Positions 32,121-40,424 of a stretch of 64,000 nt of DNA are shown here, one piece after another; position 1 is the stretch's first letter, and each line of letters opens with the position of its first letter. A model generated the notes under the pieces. The model was given only the letters and a program-made list of their open reading frames with translations. It did not search any database and was not told the DNA's origin. Where the stretch lies: NCBI GenBank assembly GCA_963727495.1, contig CAVSGQ010000006.1, forward strand, positions 2,232,001 to 2,296,000, read 5' to 3'. The position numbers were made by a program, and so were the translations under genes. The stretch is from Actinophytocola sp963727495 (lineage in GTDB: Bacteria > Actinomycetota > Actinomycetes > Mycobacteriales > Pseudonocardiaceae).

Positions 32121-34331
32121 TCAGCGGCTCGCGCCGCTGGTAGCGGGCACCGGCCGCGTGTCCGCCCGCGCGCGCGATCGCTGTGTGCACACGACCACGA
32201 CGGCCAGCGCGCCAGCGATCGTGGCGCCGTGCACGACGGTGCCCACGCCGCTCGTCGTGGTGATCATCGGCGGCACGCAGGCGACGGCGGTGACGAGCCA
32301 CGGGCCCGGCCGCGAGCTCGTCTGCAGGTGCACGCAGTGCACCAGGTACCAGCCGAGCAGCAGGTGGATGAGGCTGGCCATCGGGTCGATGGGCAGGCCG
32401 AGCAGGGTGGAGGTGTCGGTCCAGCCGGACAGCCCGGTGACGGCGAAGCCGAGCACGCCGAGCGTGCCGTAGGCGACGCCCAGCGCCGCGGCGGCGGTGT
32501 CCATCCAGGTGCGTGGCTCCTCGTCGGCCAGGTCGTGGTGGGCGACCGGTGCCGGCGTGCCGCGGCGCTCGAACCAGAGGAACGTCACCAGCGTCGGCAG
32601 CGCGATCATGCCGAGCGCGAGCATCGTGCGCGGGCGCAGCAGCCAGTCCACGCCGCCGGAGACGCCGCCCAACACACCGCCGGCGTTGTGGGCCACCTCG
32701 ACCAGGCCCTCCAGCAGCAGCATCGCGCACAGGTAGACGAGGTAGACGGTCATCGGCGCGGCCCGGACGACGGCCAGACCGCGGGCCGGGCGGCTCGCCG
32801 CGATGGCGCGCAGGCCCGGTTCCCGCGGCAGCGCCACCAGGCAGACCTGCGCCAGCCCGATCAGCAGCACCCCGGCCAGCGACGGCGCGAACGCCGCGTA
32901 CCCCGTCGGCTCGGCGAGCTGCAGCCGCGGCTGGGCGCCGAGCGCGGTCAGCGCGACGAGCCCGGCGAACGCGGCGAGCGCTCCGGCCATCAGCCCCCAG
33001 CGGGGCAGCCGCCACAGCGTGCCGTCGGCGTAGTGGAAGGCGATCTGGCTGAACAGCAGCGCGACCAGCACGCCGCCGACGTGCGTGGTGACCGAGCCGG
33101 CGGTGAAGCTGAGCGCCACCACGCCGGTCAGCAGCGCGGCCGGCGTCACCCACGGCCGGCGGCGGTGCAGCCAGTACATGGCGGGGGTGACGGCCACGAC
33201 CAGCAGGTACAGCCCGAGCAGCCACAGCGGCTGGACGATCAGCCTGCCGAACGCCGTGATGGCGTCCTCGGGCGCCGCCAGCAGCTCCAGGGACAGCGGG
33301 ACCACGAGCCAGGCGATGACGAAGGCGAGCACCGGCCGGATCAGCCAGCCGATGCGGCCGACGAGGTAGGTGCCGTAGCCGGCGCCCGCGTCCCGGGCGG
33401 CGCGCCAGCCCAGCAGGTTCGCGTACCCGCCGGCGAGGAAGAACAGCGGTACGAGCTGCAGCAGCCAGGTCAGCGGCCAGACCCAGTCCGCCTCGGCGGT
33501 GCCGCGCATGGTGAACGCCAGGACGGTCTCGGCCAGCACGATGCCGGACATGCTGAGGATGCGCAGGACGTCGAGGTAGCCGGCCTGCGCCCGCCCGGTG
33601 GGGTCGAGCCGCGGCCGGCTGGGTACTCGGCGGGGCCCGTGCCGCACCCCGCGGCGGACCACCGCCGGCGCGCGGACGGCGATCAGCAGCATGATCACGA
33701 CCATGGCCACCGACCACGGTCCGACGGGCTCGTTGCGCGGCGGTCCCCAGCGCTGGTGCCAGGAGTTGACGACCAGGCCCACGGTGTAGAGCGACGCCAC
33801 GACCTGGCAGAACGCGGGCGAGCCGCGCGGGTTGAGGCGGCACTGGGCGTGCATGTCGGCGGAGAGCCGGTCGTCGAGCCGCTCGCGCACCCGCGGGGCG
33901 AGCGGCTGGCCCTTGCGCTCGGCGTAGCGCAGCATGTCGTAGCCGAGGTCGTGGGCCTTGCAGCCGACGCTGTAGTCCCAGCGGGTGTCGCCCCACGGCG
34001 AGGAGCAGCCACCGCCGGGATGCACCGCGCGCATGGTGCCGTCCGGGGCCCGCATGAGCACCGGCCGGCGCCCGGTGACCTGGTCGAAGTCGGCCGGCAG
34101 CTCCCGCAGCGGGTTGCGGCCGGACTCCGGGTCCAGCTGGTCCTCGATGGCCCGCTGGACCTTGGCGACGTCCCCGGTCGGCGGGTGGGTGACGGGCGGG
34201 TTGGGGCGCGAGGCGACGACCGCGAACGCCGCGGCCGCGAGGATCATCACCACGAGCCAGCGCAGCCGCGGCACACCGGTGGCGACCCGGCCGCCCCCCG
34301 GCGGTGGGCCGTCCGACGTCTCCCCGATCAT
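32121..34331 (-). CDS. Phospholipase A2 domain fused to an acyltransferase-3-like membrane protein
   Basis: A 736-residue polytopic protein. After one N-terminal helix, residues about 65-170 resemble prokaryotic phospholipase A2: GGGCSSPWGDTRWDYSVGCKAHDLGYD carries the His-Asp dyad and flanking cysteines, and a further Cys pair lies downstream (AQCRLN, FCQVV). Ten or so transmembrane helices follow, resembling the Acyltransferase_3/OafA family (YLDVLRILSMSGIV, FFLAGGYANL). An extra C-terminal helix set follows. This pairs a lipase with an acyl-transfer module in one chain, possibly for lipid remodelling. ATG 34331 is preferred over the upstream codon at 34370. Confidence 0.72.
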   Translation of the reverse strand: MIGETSDGPPPGGGRVATGVPRLRWLVVMILAAAAFAVVASRPNPPVTHPPTGDVAKVQRAIEDQLDPESGRNPLRELPADFDQVTGRRPVLMRAPDGTMRAVHPGGGCSSPWGDTRWDYSVGCKAHDLGYDMLRYAERKGQPLAPRVRERLDDRLSADMHAQCRLNPRGSPAFCQVVASLYTVGLVVNSWHQRWGPPRNEPVGPWSVAMVVIMLLIAVRAPAVVRRGVRHGPRRVPSRPRLDPTGRAQAGYLDVLRILSMSGIVLAETVLAFTMRGTAEADWVWPLTWLLQLVPLFFLAGGYANLLGWRAARDAGAGYGTYLVGRIGWLIRPVLAFVIAWLVVPLSLELLAAPEDAITAFGRLIVQPLWLLGLYLLVVAVTPAMYWLHRRRPWVTPAALLTGVVALSFTAGSVTTHVGGVLVALLFSQIAFHYADGTLWRLPRWGLMAGALAAFAGLVALTALGAQPRLQLAEPTGYAAFAPSLAGVLLIGLAQVCLVALPREPGLRAIAASRPARGLAVVRAAPMTVYLVYLCAMLLLEGLVEVAHNAGGVLGGVSGGVDWLLRPRTMLALGMIALPTLVTFLWFERRGTPAPVAHHDLADEEPRTWMDTAAAALGVAYGTLGVLGFAVTGLSGWTDTSTLLGLPIDPMASLIHLLLGWYLVHCVHLQTSSRPGPWLVTAVACVPPMITTTSGVGTVVHGATIAGALAVVVVCTQRSRARADTRPVPATSGASR

Positions 34332-34418
34332 CGGGTCCCCATGAGCTGAAAGGCTACTCGCCGCGATCACCCGCTTCAGCAGGTTTGCGGCGACGGATCG
34401 GCCGCGCGCCGCACGGCG

Positions 34419-35837
34419 TCAGGAGGCCAGGCGAACCTGGTCCCGGCCGTTCTCCTTCGCCTCGTACACCGCCGCGTCCGCGGCCTGCAGCAGGTCGCCC
34501 AGGCCCTTGGCATGCTCGGGGTAGACCGCGACGCCGATGGACGTGGTGCGGTGGGTGATCGCCACCGGGCCGCCGCGCTTGTCGGTGGTCGGGACGTGCA
34601 GCTCGGAGATCATCCGGCGGATGCGCTCGGCCGCCTGCTCCGCCTCGACGGCGTCCGCCTCCGGCAGCAGCACCACGAACTCCTCGCCGCCGAAGCGGCC
34701 GATGATGTCGCTGGGCCGCGTCGCCCCGCGCAGCGCGTGCGACACGTACTCCAGCATGTCGTCGCCGGCCGGGTGGCCCCAGGTGTCGTTGATGGACTTG
34801 AAGTGGTCCAGGTCGACCATCAGCACCGCGGCCGAGCCGTTCGCGCGCTCCACCCTGGACAGCGCGCGTTCGGCGCCCTCCCGCCAGCCGCGCATGTTCA
34901 GCAGCCCGGTCTTGGGGTCGGTGCGGACGTCCACCTGCAGCTGGCGGACCTCGGCGATGCGGTTGCCGATGACGCTGATGATCACGATGATCGCGAGCGC
35001 CGCCGGGAGGTTGACCAGCAGGATCGCGCCGACCGTGCCCAGCGCGATCGTCAGCGCCTCGAGCTCGTTGTCGTCCTTGGTGCCCAGCACGGTGCGGATG
35101 GTCGGCCGGTTGGTGCTGATCAGGATCGCGCCGACACCGATGATCAGGGCCTGGACGGAGAAGTACGTGAGGCCGGCCAGCATCAGGATGGCGAACTCGG
35201 TGAGCGAGTTGAGCACGCTGAGCTTGGACAGGCTGCGGGTGCCGAACGCGACGAGCACCTCGTGGCTGGCCACCGCCGCCAGCAGCATGCTGGAGGTCGA
35301 GAACACGAACCGGTACAGCGGGCGGCGGGCGACGAACCAGCGCTGGGTGCGGCCGAGGACGATGCTGAGCAGCGCCAGGTGGACCGGCAGCACGACGATG
35401 GCGGCGAAGGACCAGATGCCGACGAGGTCGATGTGCACGGTGGGCTTGCGGCTGCGGCGCGTCTCCTCCTGCCGGCGGGACAGCTGCAGGTGCGCGGTGG
35501 CGCACATCGAGAGGATGACGAACCGCAGCCAGTCGGCGCGGACCGGCATCGGAGCGGTCACCGTCGCGAGCACGATGCAGCCGACCGCGGCAAGTTCGCA
35601 GGTCAGCATGTATGCGGTGACCCGTGGACGCTGCCGCCAGAACGCCCACTGGCGCATATGCACTACAAATCGGCCGCCACGGTGTCGAAAATCGCTTTGA
35701 TCATTCACACTTGTATGCGCAGCAGGTTGGTGCCCCTGATCGCGCGCCGCCGGCTCCTTCCCGTGCCCGTTCACCGTGCTGGGAGGGGTTTCACCGGGCG
35801 ACGCGTGTTCAGGGCCGTCGTGAGCGGTGAAACTCAT
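34419..35837 (-). CDS. GGDEF diguanylate cyclase, membrane-bound
   Basis: A 472-residue cyclic-di-GMP synthase. The N-terminal half has six or more hydrophobic segments (a MASE-like sensor). The C-terminal GGDEF domain has the active motif RFGGEEF with metal-binding VDLDHFKSINDTWGHPAGD and an I-site RPSD five residues before GGEEF, so it should be product-inhibited. It is not paired with an EAL domain. In actinomycetes c-di-GMP acts through BldD on development; that link is general knowledge. A GGGAGGGA site is upstream. Two direct repeats lie in its promoter region. Confidence 0.92.
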   Translation of the reverse strand: MSFTAHDGPEHASPGETPPSTVNGHGKEPAARDQGHQPAAHTSVNDQSDFRHRGGRFVVHMRQWAFWRQRPRVTAYMLTCELAAVGCIVLATVTAPMPVRADWLRFVILSMCATAHLQLSRRQEETRRSRKPTVHIDLVGIWSFAAIVVLPVHLALLSIVLGRTQRWFVARRPLYRFVFSTSSMLLAAVASHEVLVAFGTRSLSKLSVLNSLTEFAILMLAGLTYFSVQALIIGVGAILISTNRPTIRTVLGTKDDNELEALTIALGTVGAILLVNLPAALAIIVIISVIGNRIAEVRQLQVDVRTDPKTGLLNMRGWREGAERALSRVERANGSAAVLMVDLDHFKSINDTWGHPAGDDMLEYVSHALRGATRPSDIIGRFGGEEFVVLLPEADAVEAEQAAERIRRMISELHVPTTDKRGGPVAITHRTTSIGVAVYPEHAKGLGDLLQAADAAVYEAKENGRDQVRLAS

Positions 35838-35976
35838 GGGCGTTCGTCCCTCCCTTCGTGTCACACGCAAGTGTGCCTCGAAGGTGCCGTCTGCCGTACT
35901 CCGGCATCAGCGGCTAGCATGCCCGTGCGCCGACCACGTGCTGGGCGCCATGGTCTACCTGCCCCCGTTCCTGCCC

Positions 35977-36105
35977 GGAGGTGAGCAGTGATGATGCTAG
36001 ATCGCGAACTGTGACCGTCTGACAGAATGCCGTGGGGGAATGACCAACTCCGCTCAGGTTAACCCGCTCTGGAGGTGAACCGAGATGAGGGATCGCGAGC
36101 TGTGA
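35977..36105 (+). repeat. Tandem repeat encoding two mini-ORFs behind strong ribosome sites
   Basis: Two copies 94 bases apart: GGAGGT at 35977 and 36071, an ATG 14 bases after each, then codons giving MMLDREL* (35991-36014) and MRDREL* (36085-36105). Both end CTGTGA, and the second stop overlaps a GTG. They lie on the plus strand between MFS and GGDEF genes that run leftward. They could be leader peptides, a duplicated operator with GATCGCGA core in the GGDEF promoter, or vestigial starts. Confidence 0.5.
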
Positions 36106-36152
36106 CGCCCCTCGCCGGCCGCCTGGCCTCAGGTTTCCGGTCGGCGCGCATG

Positions 36153-37478
36153 TCATGATGGCAGCGTATTCAGGTTCGGCGCGAGCCGATGGTCGCTCAC
36201 AGAGCGGTTGAGCCGTGCCCATGCCACCGTCGCCGGCACGGCGATGAGTACCCCGAGTACACCGGCGAACGCGATCGTCATCGTACTCGAGTCGATACTC
36301 TCGGCCACCGCTCCACCGATGGCCACGCCTATGCCCTGCGACACCCGCAGCCCGGTGCGGATGACTCCGAACGCCCCGCCGCGGATCTCGTTGGGCACCA
36401 TCGTGTTGAACGTGGCGCTGACCGTGATCTGGTAGGCCCCGAAAGCGCCGGCCAGCGCCAGCAGGACAATCGCGATGACGATGTGCGGTGTTAGCGCGAA
36501 GGCGACGAGAGTCGCCGACGAACCTGTCGCGAGCACGCCCATCACCCGCACCCGGTGGCCCGCCGTGACGAAACGGGACAGTACGTAGGTGCCGACCACG
36601 AACCCGAGCGGGTCGGCGGCGAGCAGCCAGCCGACCGCGGCGTTGGTGGCGCCGAGCTCCTTGGCCAGGGGCGCGACCAGACCCTCGGGGATCACGACCA
36701 GGCCGACCAGCCAGGACAGCGTCAGCAGCACCCGCATCCGGCTGTTGCCGAACACCCAGCGCGCCGCGTCGAACCACCCGTCGGACTTGCCGCCGGCGGC
36801 CCGGCGGTCCTTCACGAACCTACGTACCACGACCGCGCTGACCAGGAACGTCAGCGCGTCGATCGCCAGCGACCAGCTGGTGCCGATCGCCACCACCAGC
36901 AGGCCGCCGCCGGCGAGGCCGAGCAGCATGAGGGTGTTGGTGGTGATGCCGCGCAGGTCCTGGCTGCGCAGGTACAGCTCGTCGTCGGTGAAGATCTCGC
37001 GGGTCACCGCGTTCTGCGCGGCGACCGCGGGCGACTGGATCAGGCCGATCGCGAACACCAGCACGCACAGCAGCGGGATCGGCATGCCCGGGATGGCCAT
37101 AAGACCGACCACCACGGCCTGTCCCAGCGTGCAGGCGACCATCAGCCGGCGGCGCGGGAACCGGTCGGCGAGCTGGGACAGGCCGAGCCCGCCGGCGAGG
37201 GCGGAGAGGAAGGTCAGCGCGTAGACCGTCGCGGCCAGCAGCGCGGACCCGGTGCGGTCGTAGACCAGGATCGTGAGGGCGACCTTGGCGAGCTGGTCGC
37301 CGAACACCGACTGCGCCTCGGCGCACCAGAGCGCGCGGAACTCCGGGACCGCCAGCACGGCGGAGAATCCCGGCGCCCGTTGGCTCAACGTCAACCCCCG
37401 TGTCGACTTCGTCGGTACACCCCATCGCGGTGACGGGAAACCGCCCCCCGGACGTGGTCGACCGGCAGCGCTCGACAC
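36153..37478 (-). CDS. MFS transporter
   Basis: A 441-residue efflux-type major facilitator. About 12 hydrophobic segments are visible, with the motif-A loop GLSQLADRFPRRRLM between TM2 and TM3 and a cytoplasmic loop after TM6 (RRFVKDRRAAGGKSDGW). The N-terminal 35 residues are basic and cytosolic. The group (MFS_3-like) usually exports drugs or metabolites, but the substrate is not evident. GTG 37478 is chosen as the only near start. It is the leftward gene before the mini-ORF region. Confidence 0.85.
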   Translation of the reverse strand: MSSAAGRPRPGGGFPSPRWGVPTKSTRGLTLSQRAPGFSAVLAVPEFRALWCAEAQSVFGDQLAKVALTILVYDRTGSALLAATVYALTFLSALAGGLGLSQLADRFPRRRLMVACTLGQAVVVGLMAIPGMPIPLLCVLVFAIGLIQSPAVAAQNAVTREIFTDDELYLRSQDLRGITTNTLMLLGLAGGGLLVVAIGTSWSLAIDALTFLVSAVVVRRFVKDRRAAGGKSDGWFDAARWVFGNSRMRVLLTLSWLVGLVVIPEGLVAPLAKELGATNAAVGWLLAADPLGFVVGTYVLSRFVTAGHRVRVMGVLATGSSATLVAFALTPHIVIAIVLLALAGAFGAYQITVSATFNTMVPNEIRGGAFGVIRTGLRVSQGIGVAIGGAVAESIDSSTMTIAFAGVLGVLIAVPATVAWARLNRSVSDHRLAPNLNTLPS

Positions 37479-37716
37479 ACGCGGTACGCGGTCAACTACT
37501 TCTAGCCCTCGCGATGATGTTCACTTGGTCATCACCACGTTGCTCAGAGTACCGGCCTCTGTGAGAACCGTGGGCGTCGGTGGTTGGTATCGCCATGTTC
37601 CCAGATGCCAGTTATAACCCTTTCGGCGTATCTTGGCGCCTGTTTCGGCAGCTCAGGGTGGTATGCGAAGGCATTGCCGCGCTGTGGACAGATGGCCTTC
37701 ACCGGTCGGGGTGACC

Positions 37717-38448
37717 CTACTTGTCCCGCAGCAGCTGCAACAGATCGTCAGCGAGGTCGGCGTCCTGCCGACGGTAGTGGCGAGCCGTGCGGGACACCGA
37801 GCCGGCGAGCGCCGCCGCGTTGTGCGCGACGCCGCGAACCTGGCGCTGCAGCGACGCGCCGAAGCTGTCGAGCGCGCCGGCGAAACCGGTCTCCTTGCCG
37901 ATCCGGCCGAAGCTGTCGCCGGCGACCGAGCGGACCGTGTGCAGTTGCTCGCCGCGCAGCGCGCCCAGCTCGTCGGCGATCGTGCGGGCGCCGCGGGCGT
38001 AGCCGCGCAGCGCGTCCGGGTCGACGAGGAAACCGCCCCGGTCACGTCCGCCGCCGTGGGCCGGGTGCCCGTGGTGGCGGCGCAGCGCCCGGACCCCCTG
38101 GCGTGCCTCGTCGAGGTGGTCGCGGTAGGCACCGCCGGTGTAGGTCGTCCACGGGGTGAACGACGCGCCCCGGCCGGAGATGTCGTAGGCCGCCTCGGCG
38201 TTGGTCCGCGGGTCGAACAGCTCCCGGTCGGAGTCCAGGTGGAGGTGGTGGCGCCGGTCCGGGCCGAGCGCGCCGATCATGTTGATCTGCCACAGCCCGT
38301 AGGAGTCGTCCGGCGGGACGTCGTTGTGCGCGCGGGGGTCGCCGGCGGACTCGGCGAGCGCGATCGCGACGGCGGTGGTCAGGTCGTGGCCGCGGAACCC
38401 GGCGTCGCGCGCGTACCGGGCGATCTGCTCGGCTGAGAGATGGGACAC
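37717..38448 (-). CDS. Lysozyme-like transglycosylase with a type-VII-secretion-like C-terminal domain
   Basis: A 243-residue protein. Residues 5-125 match the lysozyme-like SLT fold: MSHLSAEQIARYARDAGFRGHDLTTAVAIALAESAGDPRAHN (putative catalytic Glu in AESAG), then SYGLWQINMIGA and NAEAAYDIS. The C-terminal part (GFLVDPDALRGYARGARTIADELGALR to YRRQDADLADDL) looks like an EspC/ESX-target helix pair with the YxxxD-type signal. No Sec signal is seen, so export through ESX is likely. It could cut peptidoglycan during secretion. Confidence 0.7.
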   Translation of the reverse strand: MSHLSAEQIARYARDAGFRGHDLTTAVAIALAESAGDPRAHNDVPPDDSYGLWQINMIGALGPDRRHHLHLDSDRELFDPRTNAEAAYDISGRGASFTPWTTYTGGAYRDHLDEARQGVRALRRHHGHPAHGGGRDRGGFLVDPDALRGYARGARTIADELGALRGEQLHTVRSVAGDSFGRIGKETGFAGALDSFGASLQRQVRGVAHNAAALAGSVSRTARHYRRQDADLADDLLQLLRDK

Positions 38449-38683
38449 GGCGAGCCTCCACGGCCGTCGGGGGAGTTGCTGGCGAGCCGAGCGTGCCCGC
38501 CCGCGCCCGCCCCCGACCAGCGTCGGTGCACGGGTGAGCAGCTCGGTTGCACGGCCGGACACGACCCGTGACCGGCGGCCCGGCAAGTCATACCCATTGA
38601 GCCGGTTGTCTGGAAGATCACGGCATGCCAGACTCGCGCGCCGTCCGGCTCCTTCATCGCGTCACCCACCGAAGGTGAGTCGA

Positions 38684-39952
38684 ATGAAGATCGTGTTCAC
38701 CGGGGAGCAGGGGCGTGGCGCACCGCTCACCTGGGGTCAGCGACACGTCCTGCGCACCGCCGCCGTGGCGGCACCCCAGGTCCGGGTCATCCCCGTGCCG
38801 GACCTCCCGGTGCCGCGGGTCGCCGACGCGCTGTCCCGGCTGGTCGGCCGGCACGAGGCGTTGCGCACCCGGCTCGCCGGCGAGGACGAGCAGCGGGTCC
38901 ACGAGGCCGGAACGATGCCGGTGGACCTGGTGCGGTGCGGGCCCGGCGAGTCGACGTTCGCCGCCGAGCAGGCCCGGGAGCGGCTGGCGGTGTCCTTCGA
39001 CCACGCCGCGGACTGGCCGCTGCGGGTGGCGCTGGTCGCGGTCGGCGACACCGTGCGGCACGCCGTGCTGGTGTGCTCGCCGGTCGCGGTCGACCACGAC
39101 GGGATGGAGATCGTCGCCAAGGACATGGTGCTGCTGCTGCGGGGCGCGCTGCCGGTCCGCTCGGCGGCGCAGCCGGTCGACGACGCGCGGCTGCAGCGGT
39201 CCGAGCACGGCACCCGGCTGACCCGCCGGGCGATCCGGTTCTGGGCCGACGAGCTGGACCGGGTGAAGCCGGTCGCGGCGGTGGAACCCGGCGAGCGGTT
39301 CAGCGCGACGCTGCGGTCCACGGCGATGGACACCGCCGCGCACGCCATCGCCGGGCGGCACGGGGTGAGCGCGTCGACGGTGTACCTGGCGGCCACCGCC
39401 GGCCTGGTCGGCGCGCTGACCGGGGCCGCCGTGGCCGGGCTGCGCACGGTGGTCAGCAACCGGTTCTACCCCGACCGGCGCGACGTGGTCGCGGCGATCG
39501 CGCAGGACGGCGTGCTCGCGCTGGACCTCGCGGTGCCGGCGTTCGGCGACCTGGTGCAGCTGGCCTGGCGGGGCACCACGCGCTCGCACCGGTTCGCCCG
39601 CTACGACCCGGACCTGCTCGCGGACGCGGTGGGCGTGCCGCCGCACACCTGCTTCGACGACACCCGGCTGGCCCGCCGCGACGTGCCGGTGCTGCCCGAG
39701 GAGCCGGTGCTGCGGGCGGCGGCCGAGCGGACCTCGCTGACCTGGGCCGAGACGTCCGACCGCGACCCGTTCGCGGTGCTGGTGGACGGGTCGAGCGTGA
39801 CCGTGCGCGCGGACGGCGGGCTGGTGTCGCGGGCGGACCTGGAGTGCTGGCTGCGCGCGCTGGAGGGGCTGCTGATCTCCGCGGCGTACCGGGACGTGGC
39901 GACCGGCGAGCTCGCCGCGCTGCTGGCCAGAACCGTCCGGCCCCCGGCGTAG
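38684..39952 (+). CDS. Condensation-domain-like protein lacking the HHxxxDG histidines
   Basis: A 422-residue stand-alone condensation fold. It opens LTWGQRHVLRTAAVAAPQVRVIP and has the secondary block VSASTVYLAATAGLVGALTG and the later LVQLAWRGTT. The active-site region reads SPVAVDHDGME: the second His of HHxxxDG is replaced by Ala, and only the DG pair survives. The ATG is preceded by GAAGGTGAG. It may be a non-catalytic relative or a sub-type with a different mechanism. No NRPS module is present. Confidence 0.68.
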   Translation: MKIVFTGEQGRGAPLTWGQRHVLRTAAVAAPQVRVIPVPDLPVPRVADALSRLVGRHEALRTRLAGEDEQRVHEAGTMPVDLVRCGPGESTFAAEQARERLAVSFDHAADWPLRVALVAVGDTVRHAVLVCSPVAVDHDGMEIVAKDMVLLLRGALPVRSAAQPVDDARLQRSEHGTRLTRRAIRFWADELDRVKPVAAVEPGERFSATLRSTAMDTAAHAIAGRHGVSASTVYLAATAGLVGALTGAAVAGLRTVVSNRFYPDRRDVVAAIAQDGVLALDLAVPAFGDLVQLAWRGTTRSHRFARYDPDLLADAVGVPPHTCFDDTRLARRDVPVLPEEPVLRAAAERTSLTWAETSDRDPFAVLVDGSSVTVRADGGLVSRADLECWLRALEGLLISAAYRDVATGELAALLARTVRPPA

Positions 39953-40057
39953 CGTGCCGGGCATGACCGCGGATCTTCGTTGCGGGGACCTGGCACCCCG
40001 CGGCCGGGCGGGGGGTTTGTACGCTAGCCGCCGGTTCGACAGTCGGCTGGAGGCAAC

Positions 40058-40414
40058 GTGGGTTCTTCGGATCTGCTGACGGTGGACATCGACACCCGCG
40101 GAAGCGCCGTGATCGTGTCCGTCAGGGGCGAGCTGGACCTCGCCACCGTGCCCGTCCTCCGTGACCGGCTGGGCTCGGTCGACGAGGTGTCCGCCGCGCC
40201 CTCGCCGCTGGTCATCGACCTGTCCGCGGTGACGTTCATCGGCTCGGCGGGCCTCGCCCTGCTGGTGGACCTGCACAACACGTGCACCGAGCGCGGCACG
40301 CCGCTGGCGCTGGTGGCGACCGGGACGGTGGTGCCCCGGGCCATCCAGGTCACCGCGCTGGACCAGGTGTTCTCCGTGCACGGCTCGCTGGAGGAGGCGA
40401 TCGGCGGCGCCTGA
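40058..40414 (+). CDS. STAS-domain anti-sigma factor antagonist
   Basis: A 118-residue SpoIIAA-like protein. The phosphorylatable serine is in VTFIGSAGLALL (residue about 65). The GTG start has GGAGG upstream. In partner-switching systems the dephosphorylated form binds the RsbW-type kinase to free a sigma factor. The adjacent convergent gene encodes the PP2C phosphatase and RsbW-type kinase domains, so it is the likely partner. No sigma factor gene is nearby. Confidence 0.85.
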   Translation: MGSSDLLTVDIDTRGSAVIVSVRGELDLATVPVLRDRLGSVDEVSAAPSPLVIDLSAVTFIGSAGLALLVDLHNTCTERGTPLALVATGTVVPRAIQVTALDQVFSVHGSLEEAIGGA

Positions 40415-40424
40415 GGCCGGCCGG

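Noticed and set aside
37479..37716. Possible extra gene or stress promoter between the MFS and lysozyme-like genes
   Set aside because: GGGAAC-like and TATAAC-like elements occur but at unsuitable spacings, and no ORF with actinomycete codon bias exists.
38449..38683. Open frames upstream of the condensation-like gene
   Set aside because: The longer frame starting at 38324 runs through sequence without coding bias; the ATG at 38684 with GAAGGTGAG is the better start.
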